Origin: JBMNGO01 sp050949885
Lineage (GTDB): Bacteria; Bacillota; Syntrophomonadia; Syntrophomonadales; Syntrophomonadaceae
Assembly (NCBI GenBank): GCA_050949885.1
Contig: JBMNGO010000005.1
Span: 186,001 to 250,000 of the forward strand
Length of the DNA stretch: 64,000 nucleotides
Direction of reading: 5' to 3'
Positions 33,725 to 41,399 of the stretch are shown here, piece after piece. Under the pieces are notes generated by a model that was not told where the DNA came from, ran no database searches, and saw nothing but the letters and a program-made list of their open reading frames with translations. Position 1 is the first letter of the stretch, and the number at the start of each line of letters is the position of its first letter. A program made the position numbers and the translations under genes.

Positions 33725-34141
33725 ATGAGAATAATGGGAATGGATGTAGGGGAAAAAAGAATTGGCATTGCTATTAGTGACCCTTTGGGTTGGACTGCCC
33801 AGGGACATTCGGTTTTGACGCGCCAGAGTTTGCAAAAAGACTTTGAGGCACTTATGAGTATCTGCCGCGATTATGAAGTGAAAAAACTAGTAATAGGTTT
33901 CCCCCGTAACATGAATGGGACTATTGGCCCTAAAGCCTCCGAAATAAAGGCTTTCGCTGATGCATTACAGAAGTACAGCGGTATGGAAATAGAGTTTTGG
34001 GATGAGCGCTTGAGTACCCAGGCTGCTGCGAAAACCCTTTTGGAGGCTGATGTTTCCCGCCGCAAGCGCAAAAAAGTTATTGATAAACTGGCCGCAGTCA
34101 ATATTCTTCAGGGCTACCTGGACAGGCACAGAAAATCCTGA
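33725..34141 (+). CDS. yqgF: YqgF/RuvX family Holliday-junction resolvase-like nuclease
   Basis: The 138-residue RNase H-fold protein has GMDVGEKRIGIAISDPLG with the first catalytic Asp, VIGFPRNMNGTIG, and WDERLSTQAAAKTL, then DKLAAVNILQGYLD with the later Asp. Members process 16S rRNA ends or resolve junctions. ATG 33725 starts 46 bp after the IreB stop. The gene belongs to the alaS cluster. Confidence 0.94.
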   Translation: MRIMGMDVGEKRIGIAISDPLGWTAQGHSVLTRQSLQKDFEALMSICRDYEVKKLVIGFPRNMNGTIGPKASEIKAFADALQKYSGMEIEFWDERLSTQAAAKTLLEADVSRRKRKKVIDKLAAVNILQGYLDRHRKS

Positions 34142-34205
34142 GTTGGTTTGACAAAGTAAAAGGAAAATATTAGAATGTCCCTAGCTTTTTGAAAGAGGTG
34201 AATTT

Positions 34206-34505
34206 ATGAGCAATGAGGAAATATTTGATGAAGAGTTTCCGCTTATGGTTCTAGTTGACGAAGAAGGGGTCGAGCACGAGTTTGAGCTCCTGGCAGAATT
34301 GGAAATAGAGGATGCCCTGTACAGAGTCCTGCTTCCCCTTGAAGAGGAAGAAATTGAGGATGAAGATTATGAGGCAGAAGTAATAATCTTAAAGGTTGTA
34401 TATGATGAAGAAGGCAATGAGTTTTTAAGCGATATAGATGATGATGAAGAATGGGAAAAAGTAGCCGACGCCTGGCAGGAGCTGGCTGATAGTGAAGAAA
34501 TTTAG
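34206..34505 (+). CDS. DUF1292 protein (YrzB-like)
   Basis: The 99-residue very acidic protein has core EEFPLMVLVDEEGVEHEFEL, then YRVLLPLEEE, matching DUF1292/YrzB, always found after yqgF in Firmicutes. Its function is unknown; no catalytic motif is visible. It closes the alaS cluster, followed by a strong terminator at 34521. Confidence 0.88.
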   Translation: MSNEEIFDEEFPLMVLVDEEGVEHEFELLAELEIEDALYRVLLPLEEEEIEDEDYEAEVIILKVVYDEEGNEFLSDIDDDEEWEKVADAWQELADSEEI

Positions 34506-34520
34506 AGTGATGGAGCTTTT

Positions 34521-34547
34521 AGAAGCCGCAAGGCTTCTTTTTTTTTT
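34521..34547 (+). terminator. Terminator of the alaS cluster
   Basis: AGAAGCC (34521-34527) and GGCTTCT (34532-34538) with a GCAA loop are followed by nine T. Confidence 0.88.
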
Positions 34548-34688
34548 GGCCCAGCTGGTTATTATGGTGTATTTACTTAGACGTCACTAACGGGCAAGTT
34601 GGCGACGTTGTGAACTAATGGCTCTTATTATTGTGTATTAGGCAACAGCATTATATTATAATGGTTTTATCACTTATTAGGAGTGTTA

Positions 34689-36206
34689 ATGGTATTGCAT
34701 AAAACTAGAAATACCGTGCTGGCCCTAATTATCATTCTGGTTACGGGTATTTCCGCTTTTTTACTCTATTATCAAATGTACTTTTTCTTACCCGGTGTTT
34801 TTATTGCTTCTTACCAAGTTGAGGGGATGAATAAGGCGCAGGCATGTGAAGTAGTTGCAAAAGCGGCGGAAAGGCTATATACTACCCCAATAACTTTTTC
34901 CTTTGAAGATTATAATTATACTACCTGTTTCGGTGCCGTCTGCCAGCCCATCAATGTGGAAAAGACAGTAGAAGATATATGGGCAGAAGAAAAGAAAAAG
35001 AATTGGAGAAATAGACTGTTTTCCTTGACCCTGGCCGAGAAGGTTGTTTATCCACTACCTCTCACTTTTGACCAAACTGCTATAAATCACTTGCAGGAAA
35101 AGTGGAATCAGGATCTGGCGTTGGAACCGGTAAATGCCAGGTTGGAGGTGGATGAAAAAATGGGTCTCGTCATCATACCCGGCAGTCCAGGAAGGGAAGT
35201 TAATTTGGAGAAAACCCTGGGAGACTTAAACATAGACTGGGAAGGGCTATCTCCGGTAAATGCTCAGATTGCTATGAAAGAAAGAACGCCATCAGTATCA
35301 GTTGCCGATTTGGAAAATATAGGTGAGCTCTCTTCCTATTATACCTGGTATAATACAGAGGATATTGACAGATCCCACAACCTGAAGATGGCAGCCAGCC
35401 TGATAAATAATATGGTTATTAAACCGGGAAGTGAGTTTTCCTTTAATCAGGTGGTGGGTCCCAGAACTTATGAACTTGGTTATCGTGATGCTTTAATTAT
35501 TAACGGCGGAAAATTTGAGCCGGGATTGGGGGGAGGAATCTGCCAGGTATCTTCAACCCTGTATAATGCTTGCTTGCTGGCCGGGCTGGAAATTACGGAG
35601 AGACATAACCATGCCTTAGCAGTTGCTTATGTTCCGGTGGGTCTGGATGCTACTGTAGCCTACCGATTACAGGATTTCCGCTTTGTAAACAATACTGACA
35701 GCCCTATTTACATTCACAGTATGGCCGACCGGGGAAAACTTTCCATTAGTATTTATGGTAACCTTGAGTTTAAAAAACCCATCAAAGTTTTCAGTGTAAT
35801 AGATAAAGTAATTGAATACCAGGATGTGAAGGAGATTAATCCCAACCTGCCACCCGGTGAAGAAAAGATTGAGCATGCTGGCCAGAATGGTTTTGTTGCC
35901 CGATCTTTCCGTTCTTTCCTGGATGAAAACGGAGAATTGCTGTACCAGGAATTTCTGGCCAAAGACACTTACCAGCCCTTAAATAGACTTATTTATACGG
36001 GCCCGGACATTGATAATGGTGAGGGAAACCAAGATCAAGGCGACTCGAATAAACAGGAAAACCAAGGGGAGGAACAGAAGACCAACACTGATGATAATGA
36101 CCACCAGGGGATGATTAATCCTCGTCAGCCCGGTGACCCGGAAAAAGAGGAAGGAAGCCCAGGTCAGGATGAAAAAGATCCAGGGGAAAGTAATATTCTA
36201 CTGTAG
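34689..36206 (+). CDS. VanW family protein with putative peptidoglycan-binding domain
   Basis: The 505-residue protein has one N-terminal membrane helix (about 8-32), then a wall-facing region similar to peptidoglycan-binding domains (100-200), and the VanW domain: SLINNMVIKPGSEFSFNQVVGPRT, GGKFEPGLGGGICQVSSTLYNA and ERHNHALAVAYVPVGLDATVAY. A short G5-like segment follows (KVIEYQDVKEINPNL). The last 60 residues are low-complexity Gln/Asp/Glu/Pro-rich. VanW proteins are widespread in Firmicutes envelopes, with role unclear. ATG 34689 is chosen with TTAGGAG upstream. The mltG gene follows by 31 bp. Confidence 0.85.
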   Translation: MVLHKTRNTVLALIIILVTGISAFLLYYQMYFFLPGVFIASYQVEGMNKAQACEVVAKAAERLYTTPITFSFEDYNYTTCFGAVCQPINVEKTVEDIWAEEKKKNWRNRLFSLTLAEKVVYPLPLTFDQTAINHLQEKWNQDLALEPVNARLEVDEKMGLVIIPGSPGREVNLEKTLGDLNIDWEGLSPVNAQIAMKERTPSVSVADLENIGELSSYYTWYNTEDIDRSHNLKMAASLINNMVIKPGSEFSFNQVVGPRTYELGYRDALIINGGKFEPGLGGGICQVSSTLYNACLLAGLEITERHNHALAVAYVPVGLDATVAYRLQDFRFVNNTDSPIYIHSMADRGKLSISIYGNLEFKKPIKVFSVIDKVIEYQDVKEINPNLPPGEEKIEHAGQNGFVARSFRSFLDENGELLYQEFLAKDTYQPLNRLIYTGPDIDNGEGNQDQGDSNKQENQGEEQKTNTDDNDHQGMINPRQPGDPEKEEGSPGQDEKDPGESNILL

Positions 36207-36237
36207 AGATAATTAATGTTTTTGGGGAGAATAGGAA

Positions 36238-37275
36238 ATGAAGCAAAGTACCAGATTAAGCGGTAAAAAGGCAATGAAATTATTCATAGCCATTGGCCTG
36301 GCAGTATCTGTAGTAGGGGGTATTATAGGCCTGGCCAATTACAACCACAGCAAGTATGCACCGGTTGATCCCACCGACCATACTCCTATAAAAGTGGTAA
36401 TCGCCGAAAACTCTAGTGCCCGGGATGTGGCTGCAATATTAAAAGAATTAGATTTGATCAAAAATGAAAAGACTTTTGTTTCTTACTGTAAGTCTCATAA
36501 ACTGGATGGGAAATTGCAAGCTGGCACTTTCCAGTTGAGCAGGAGTCAGTCTTTAAGCGAGATTGCCGACTGTATTGCCGGGGGCCGGATAATGACTTTC
36601 TCCTTCACAATACCAGAGGGTTATACGGTTGAACAAATCGGAAATCTATTGAATTCCCGAAATATCTGTTCACTGTCCGAGTGGGAAAAGGCTTTAGAAT
36701 CACCATATGATTTTGAGTTCTTTAAATATATTCCTCAGGATCTGCACAGCCTGGAAGGCTTCTTATTTCCTGATACTTACTATATCTCGGAACACACTAC
36801 TGCCGAAGAAATTGTGGAGATGATGCTAAGGCGTTTTCAAGAGGTCTGGTACAAGGATTTTGACAGAACCGCCAACCAAAGGGGGATGCCATTGTATGAA
36901 GCGGTAATTATAGCTTCTATGATTGAAGAAGAAGCTATGGTGGCCGAAGAACGGAGTATCATTTCCGGGGTAATTCAAAACCGGTTAAAAAATCAGATGC
37001 TTCTGCAAATCGATGCAACAGTCCTATATGCCCTCAGTGAACACAAGACTACTGTAACATATGCTGACCTGGAGGTGGACTCACCTTACAATACATACAA
37101 ATACCCAGGGCTGCCCCCCGGCCCCATTTGCTGCCCGGGCAAGGCATCTATCAATGCAGCCTTAAATCCTCAGGAACACAAGTATTACTATTATGTAGCC
37201 AAGGGTGATGGCAGCCATCATTTTTCACGGACTTTTGAGGAACACCAGGGGGCTATTAGACGTTATGCAAAATAA
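36238..37275 (+). CDS. mltG: Endolytic murein transglycosylase MltG
   Basis: The 345-residue protein has one N-terminal membrane helix, a LysM-like part, then the YceG domain: FPEGYTVEQIGN-like segment (IPEGYTVEQIGNLL), LEGFLFPDTYYIS, and IIASMIEEEAMVAEER with the catalytic Glu. SPYNTYKYPGLPPGPICCPGKASINAAL is present in pieces. MltG cuts nascent glycan strands and sets their length. It sits next to VanW and a U32 peptidase, as in many Clostridia. Confidence 0.95.
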   Translation: MKQSTRLSGKKAMKLFIAIGLAVSVVGGIIGLANYNHSKYAPVDPTDHTPIKVVIAENSSARDVAAILKELDLIKNEKTFVSYCKSHKLDGKLQAGTFQLSRSQSLSEIADCIAGGRIMTFSFTIPEGYTVEQIGNLLNSRNICSLSEWEKALESPYDFEFFKYIPQDLHSLEGFLFPDTYYISEHTTAEEIVEMMLRRFQEVWYKDFDRTANQRGMPLYEAVIIASMIEEEAMVAEERSIISGVIQNRLKNQMLLQIDATVLYALSEHKTTVTYADLEVDSPYNTYKYPGLPPGPICCPGKASINAALNPQEHKYYYYVAKGDGSHHFSRTFEEHQGAIRRYAK

Positions 37276-37288
37276 GCGGGAGTCGTAT

Positions 37289-38515
37289 ATGGAAAAACCA
37301 GAACTGGTACTTCCAGCAGGTACCTTGGAAAAATTAATAACTGCCTTTAATTTTGGAGCTGATGCAGTTTATGTAGGAGGCAAAGACTTCAGCCTGCGGG
37401 CCTATGCAGGTAATCTGACTCTGGAAGAGATCTCTAAGGGATTGGAGTACGCCAGATCAGGGGGCAAAAAGGTATATGTGGGTGTAAATGTTCTGGCTCA
37501 TAATCATGACATTAACAGGTTGCCAGGTTATCTGGAGGCCCTGGCTGAGTTAAGGGTGGATGGTTTAATCATTTCTGATCCTGGTGTGTTGCGTATGGCC
37601 CAAAAATATGCACCCGGACTGCCGGTTACCATCAGCACTCAGGCTAATGTTTCCAACTATGAAGCGGCTGCCTTCTACAGGGATTTAGGAGCGGTCAGAA
37701 TTGTTTTAGCAAGAGAGCTGACTCTTTCCGAAATTAAAGAAATAAAACAGAGGGTAGGGATTGAGATAGAAGTATTTGTTCATGGGGCTATGTGCGTATC
37801 CTATTCTGGAAGATGCCTTTTGTCTTATTATATGACGGGCAGAAGCGCCAACCAGGGGGCATGTGCTCATCCCTGCCGCTACAAATATTCAGTAGTAGAG
37901 GAGAAACGGCCTGGTGAGTATTTCCCGGTTGATGAGGATGAGAGAGGCACTTATATTTTTAATTCCCGTGACCTTTGCCTTTTGCCCTTCATCCCGCAAT
38001 TAATTGATACAAAAGTTGATGCTTTTAAGGTAGAAGGAAGAATGAAAAGCCCTCTTTATGTAGCTGTGGCGGCTTCTGTTTACCGCCAGGCCATCGACTG
38101 CTATCTGTTGCATAACCATCCGTTCAGTGAGGCCCAATTGACAAAATGGAGCAGCGAATTAAACAGAATTGCCACACGCCCTTATACAACCGGTTTTATG
38201 ACAGGAGCAACCTATGACCTGCAAGACCAGAAAAAGGAATCGGTTCCAGTTCGTTATGATTTTTGCGGGATGGTTAAAGGATATGATGAAACAAAGAAAA
38301 TGCTGATAGTGGAACAAAGACAGAATTTCGGCCCAGGTGATAACCTGGAGGTGATGATTCCCGGCGGTCAGGCGTTAAGCATCTGTTTAACAGAAATGTA
38401 TGATGAGGAGTATAAGATCATGGACAGGGCCAGGCATGCCCGGCAGACCGTACTTCTGCCCTTTGCAAGGCCATTGCCGGAGTATTCTATATTAAGAAGG
38501 TTAACAACCCAATGA
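37289..38515 (+). CDS. Peptidase U32 family protein
   Basis: The protein has 408 residues from ATG 37289 behind GGGAG. It shows family motifs VLPAGTLEKLITAFNFGAD, VYVGGKDFSLRA, and EVFVHGAMCVSYSGRCLLSYY with the cysteine-rich site, then GACAHPCRYKY. Bacterial U32 proteins include collagenase-like peptidases and tRNA-modifying TrhP/RlhA (with Fe-S clusters). This mid-length form resembles TrhP-type enzymes for 5-hydroxyuridine in tRNA. That choice is inference. Its stop overlaps the DUF4911 start by ATGA. Confidence 0.88.
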   Translation: MEKPELVLPAGTLEKLITAFNFGADAVYVGGKDFSLRAYAGNLTLEEISKGLEYARSGGKKVYVGVNVLAHNHDINRLPGYLEALAELRVDGLIISDPGVLRMAQKYAPGLPVTISTQANVSNYEAAAFYRDLGAVRIVLARELTLSEIKEIKQRVGIEIEVFVHGAMCVSYSGRCLLSYYMTGRSANQGACAHPCRYKYSVVEEKRPGEYFPVDEDERGTYIFNSRDLCLLPFIPQLIDTKVDAFKVEGRMKSPLYVAVAASVYRQAIDCYLLHNHPFSEAQLTKWSSELNRIATRPYTTGFMTGATYDLQDQKKESVPVRYDFCGMVKGYDETKKMLIVEQRQNFGPGDNLEVMIPGGQALSICLTEMYDEEYKIMDRARHARQTVLLPFARPLPEYSILRRLTTQ

Positions 38516-38718
38516 AGGATATTATTCAGCTAAAAATAGCACCGAAAGATATTGACCTGCTTACCAAAATAATGGAAGCCTATGAACACCTGGGAGTGGT
38601 ATCAACAGTTGACCGGAAGGCGGGGTTGTTAATTGTTACTGGCACCGAAGATACAATTCCTGAGGTTTTGGAGGTTCTGGCCAACGCCCCTCTGCCCGTT
38701 GAAATAATAACCAGTTAA
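38512..38718 (+). CDS. DUF4911 protein
   Basis: The 68-residue soluble protein has an alternating strand-helix pattern (IIQLKIAPKDIDLLTKIMEA and VVSTVDRKAGLLIVTGTE). It matches DUF4911, a small ferredoxin-fold-like family that follows U32 genes in Clostridia. The overlapping ATGA start implies translational coupling with the U32 protein. Function unknown. Confidence 0.75.
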   Translation: MKDIIQLKIAPKDIDLLTKIMEAYEHLGVVSTVDRKAGLLIVTGTEDTIPEVLEVLANAPLPVEIITS

Positions 38719-38782
38719 TAGTATAAGGTACCCCTGGAAAGGTCAAAGATAATTATACTGAAGACTTTGAAGGGGTTTTTTC

Positions 38783-40486
38783 ATGCGTACCAATAGAATT
38801 TTTGTTGCCATGTGTATCTTCTTGGCCGTCTATGTTTTACTGGGAGGGAAAATTGCCTATTACCAGCTGTGGTGCGGTTCTGAACTGACTCAAGAGGCAG
38901 CTGCCATGCGAAACAAACAAATCCAGCTGAAGGAATACTCGAGGGGGGAAATTCTTGACCGAAATCTGGTTTCTCTAACCAGTACCAATAGTTCCAATGG
39001 GTTGTACTGCCTTATTGATAACCATTACAGTGAGTCCCCGGAAGAATCAATTTCTGAACTTACTGATGCACTGGCCAGAGTGTTCGCTGAAAAGGATATT
39101 AATACATCGCAATGGGCGGCCGAACTGATGTGCGCGTACCAGATGGGGAAACCCTATATCAGAATTGCTGCCGATTTGACGGACGAGGAAATATTAAGAA
39201 TAGAGTCCCTTCAGGCTCCCGGACTGGTAGTGGCTCCGGTTATTAAACGCTATGGCAGCGACGGGTTTTGTGCCCATTTGTTGGGTTATGTGAGCAAAAG
39301 CGAAATTGCCCAGGGACAGGCGGGGATAGAGAGAGAGTATGACGAAATTTTACGGGAGGGTAATGCGGGTCAGGAATTGGTAACAGTTTTTGATGCCCGG
39401 GGGATGGCCATAAGTGGGCTCATGTTCAAAGTTAAAGAAGACCCTAAGCAAAAAAGCAATATGGTAGTCTTAACCATAGACAAACGCGTTCAGGAAATAG
39501 TGGAAAAAGTAATGAATGAACAGGTGGAAACAGGGGCTGTGGTAGTTATGGATACAAAGAGCCGGGAAATCCTGGCTATGGCCAGTAGACCCACCTTTAA
39601 TCCCTATCAAGTCGAAAATTTCCTAGCGGACAAAAACCGAGCGTTGAGCAACCGGGCTCTAAACAGATATTACCCAGGCTCGCTGTTTAAAATAGTAGTG
39701 GCTGCAGCGGCTCTGGAAGAGAACCTGGTCAGCCCTTCTGATCATTTCTTTTGTAATGGCCAGTATATTTTTAATGAGGATTTAGCCATTTCCTGCTGGA
39801 ATAAGGAGGGACACGGTGAAATAAATTTTGTACAAGCCTTTGCCCAGTCCTGCAATCCTTCATTTATCAACCTGGGTATAAAGCTGGGTAGAGCAAAGAT
39901 CATGGACTATGCTGCCAAGCTTCATGTTACCGACGAAAGCCTAATCGGTTATTCTTACAACGCAAAAAGCCATGTCAGTATTAATCCGGGGGAACCTGCA
40001 ATCGGCAATGCTTGTCTGGGACAGCAAGGGGTACTGATAACTCCGCTGCAATTGGCTTCTTTAATAAGTACGGTAGCTGAGGAGGGACTTTTTGGCCCTC
40101 CCCGGATAATAAAATATGTAGTTGATGAAACTGGACAGCAAGAGGCTCCCCAGATGCAGGAAAGCCAACAGGTTATAAGCAGGGAGACGGCCCGGGTATT
40201 AAAAAAACTGATGACGGCAGCTGTAACCGAGGGCACAGGGAAAACCGCCAGGCTACAGGAAGTGTCGGTGGCGGGAAAAACTGCCACCAGCCAGACGGAG
40301 ATTTTTTTGGATCAGGATCAAGAATTGCTAAACACCTGGTTCGGGGGGTTTTTTCCCGCTGATAATCCCCGCTGGGCGATAGTTGTATTGGTGGAAAACG
40401 GCAAATCAGGTGCAGCCAGTGCTGCTCCGGTGTTTAAGGAAATTGCCAGGGAGATGTTAAATCTATTTCCATTAACAACAAATTGA
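38783..40486 (+). CDS. Class B penicillin-binding protein (transpeptidase)
   Basis: The 567-residue protein has one membrane helix (4-26), a dimerisation region (40-230) and a transpeptidase domain with active-site Ser300/Lys303 (PGSLFK) and Ser356-Cys357-Asn358. The third motif, usually Lys-Thr-Gly, reads Lys499-Thr500-Ala501 (AGKTATSQ). It belongs to the FtsI/PBP2 type and cross-links peptidoglycan, perhaps in sporulation since the window has other spore genes. No FtsW/RodA partner is adjacent. A weak terminator follows at 40525. Confidence 0.87.
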   Translation: MRTNRIFVAMCIFLAVYVLLGGKIAYYQLWCGSELTQEAAAMRNKQIQLKEYSRGEILDRNLVSLTSTNSSNGLYCLIDNHYSESPEESISELTDALARVFAEKDINTSQWAAELMCAYQMGKPYIRIAADLTDEEILRIESLQAPGLVVAPVIKRYGSDGFCAHLLGYVSKSEIAQGQAGIEREYDEILREGNAGQELVTVFDARGMAISGLMFKVKEDPKQKSNMVVLTIDKRVQEIVEKVMNEQVETGAVVVMDTKSREILAMASRPTFNPYQVENFLADKNRALSNRALNRYYPGSLFKIVVAAAALEENLVSPSDHFFCNGQYIFNEDLAISCWNKEGHGEINFVQAFAQSCNPSFINLGIKLGRAKIMDYAAKLHVTDESLIGYSYNAKSHVSINPGEPAIGNACLGQQGVLITPLQLASLISTVAEEGLFGPPRIIKYVVDETGQQEAPQMQESQQVISRETARVLKKLMTAAVTEGTGKTARLQEVSVAGKTATSQTEIFLDQDQELLNTWFGGFFPADNPRWAIVVLVENGKSGAASAAPVFKEIAREMLNLFPLTTN

Positions 40487-40524
40487 AAAAAGCGTTCATT
40501 AAACGGGAGGGTCATCTATCCCAC

Positions 40525-40549
40525 ACAGCCTTTGGGGCTGATTTTTTAT
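40525..40549 (+). terminator. Terminator after the PBP gene
   Basis: CAGCC (40526-40530) and GGCTG (40536-40540) are followed by ATTTTTTA. It overlaps a short overlapping frame that I do not accept as a gene. Confidence 0.55.
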
Positions 40550-40687
40550 TACAGCCTTTGGACTGGGCGGTGATGGACTGTTTTTTTGCCCGAAAACCGA
40601 CGGAGGTATTGATGAGGCAGCAGTTTTCAGATATTCTTAACGAAAACGGAGTTACGCATAAACCCTGAATGCAAAAGGGGAGGAAGT

Positions 40688-41398
40688 ATGACTGGCAGTA
40701 TCTTAATGCGTCTGGAAAAAGTCAGCCGGACTTATGTCATGGGTGAGATAAAAGTATATGCCTTAAGAGAAACCACCTTTGATATAAAAAGTGGCGAATT
40801 GCTGGTGATATTGGGACCCAGCGGTTCGGGAAAAAGCACTTTGTTAAATATTATCGGTGGAATGGATCGGCCCACTTCCGGGAAGGTAGTTTTTAAGGAC
40901 CAGGATTTGAGTGGAGTTGGGGACAATGAGTTAACTGCCTACCGTCGCCATCAAGTCGGTTTTGTATTTCAATTTTACAATCTTATTCCTGATCTGACTG
41001 CCAGAGAAAACGTAGCGCTGGCTGCGGAGCTGGTTGACCATCCTTTGCCGGTTGATCAGGTGCTGGAAGAAGTGGGACTTAAAGACAGAATGGATCATTT
41101 CCCGGCCCAGCTGAGCGGAGGAGAGCAGCAGCGCGTTTCTATTGCCCGTGCCATGGTGAAACAACCGCAGCTTTTGCTTTGTGATGAGCCAACGGGGGCT
41201 CTTGATTATAAAACCGGGATAGTGGTACTAAGTCTTCTGGAGAAAATAGCTCGCCAAAAGGGGACCAGTGTAGTAATAGTCAGTCACAATACCCCCATTG
41301 CAGATATAGCCGATAGGGTGGTCAGAATGAGGAGCGGCGAAATAATTGAGATGGTGGAAAATACTAATCCGCTTCCCCCCGAAAGGATTGAGTGGTAA
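40688..41398 (+). CDS. ABC transporter ATP-binding protein (MacB/LolD type)
   Basis: The 236-residue ATPase has Walker A GPSGSGKST, Q-loop FVFQFYNLIPDLTARENV, signature LSGGEQQRVSIARAM and Walker B LLLCDEPTGALD. Sequence style and partners are those of MacB/LolD/FtsE-type systems that export lipids, peptides or drugs by mechanotransmission. The permease gene follows after one base and the membrane-fusion protein after that, so the three form one complex. Confidence 0.95.
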   Translation: MTGSILMRLEKVSRTYVMGEIKVYALRETTFDIKSGELLVILGPSGSGKSTLLNIIGGMDRPTSGKVVFKDQDLSGVGDNELTAYRRHQVGFVFQFYNLIPDLTARENVALAAELVDHPLPVDQVLEEVGLKDRMDHFPAQLSGGEQQRVSIARAMVKQPQLLLCDEPTGALDYKTGIVVLSLLEKIARQKGTSVVIVSHNTPIADIADRVVRMRSGEIIEMVENTNPLPPERIEW

Positions 41399-41399
41399 A

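Noticed and set aside
40483..40668. 61-codon frame overlapping the PBP stop
   Set aside because: It has no ribosome site and contains the likely PBP terminator (40525-40549). Composition does not look coding.
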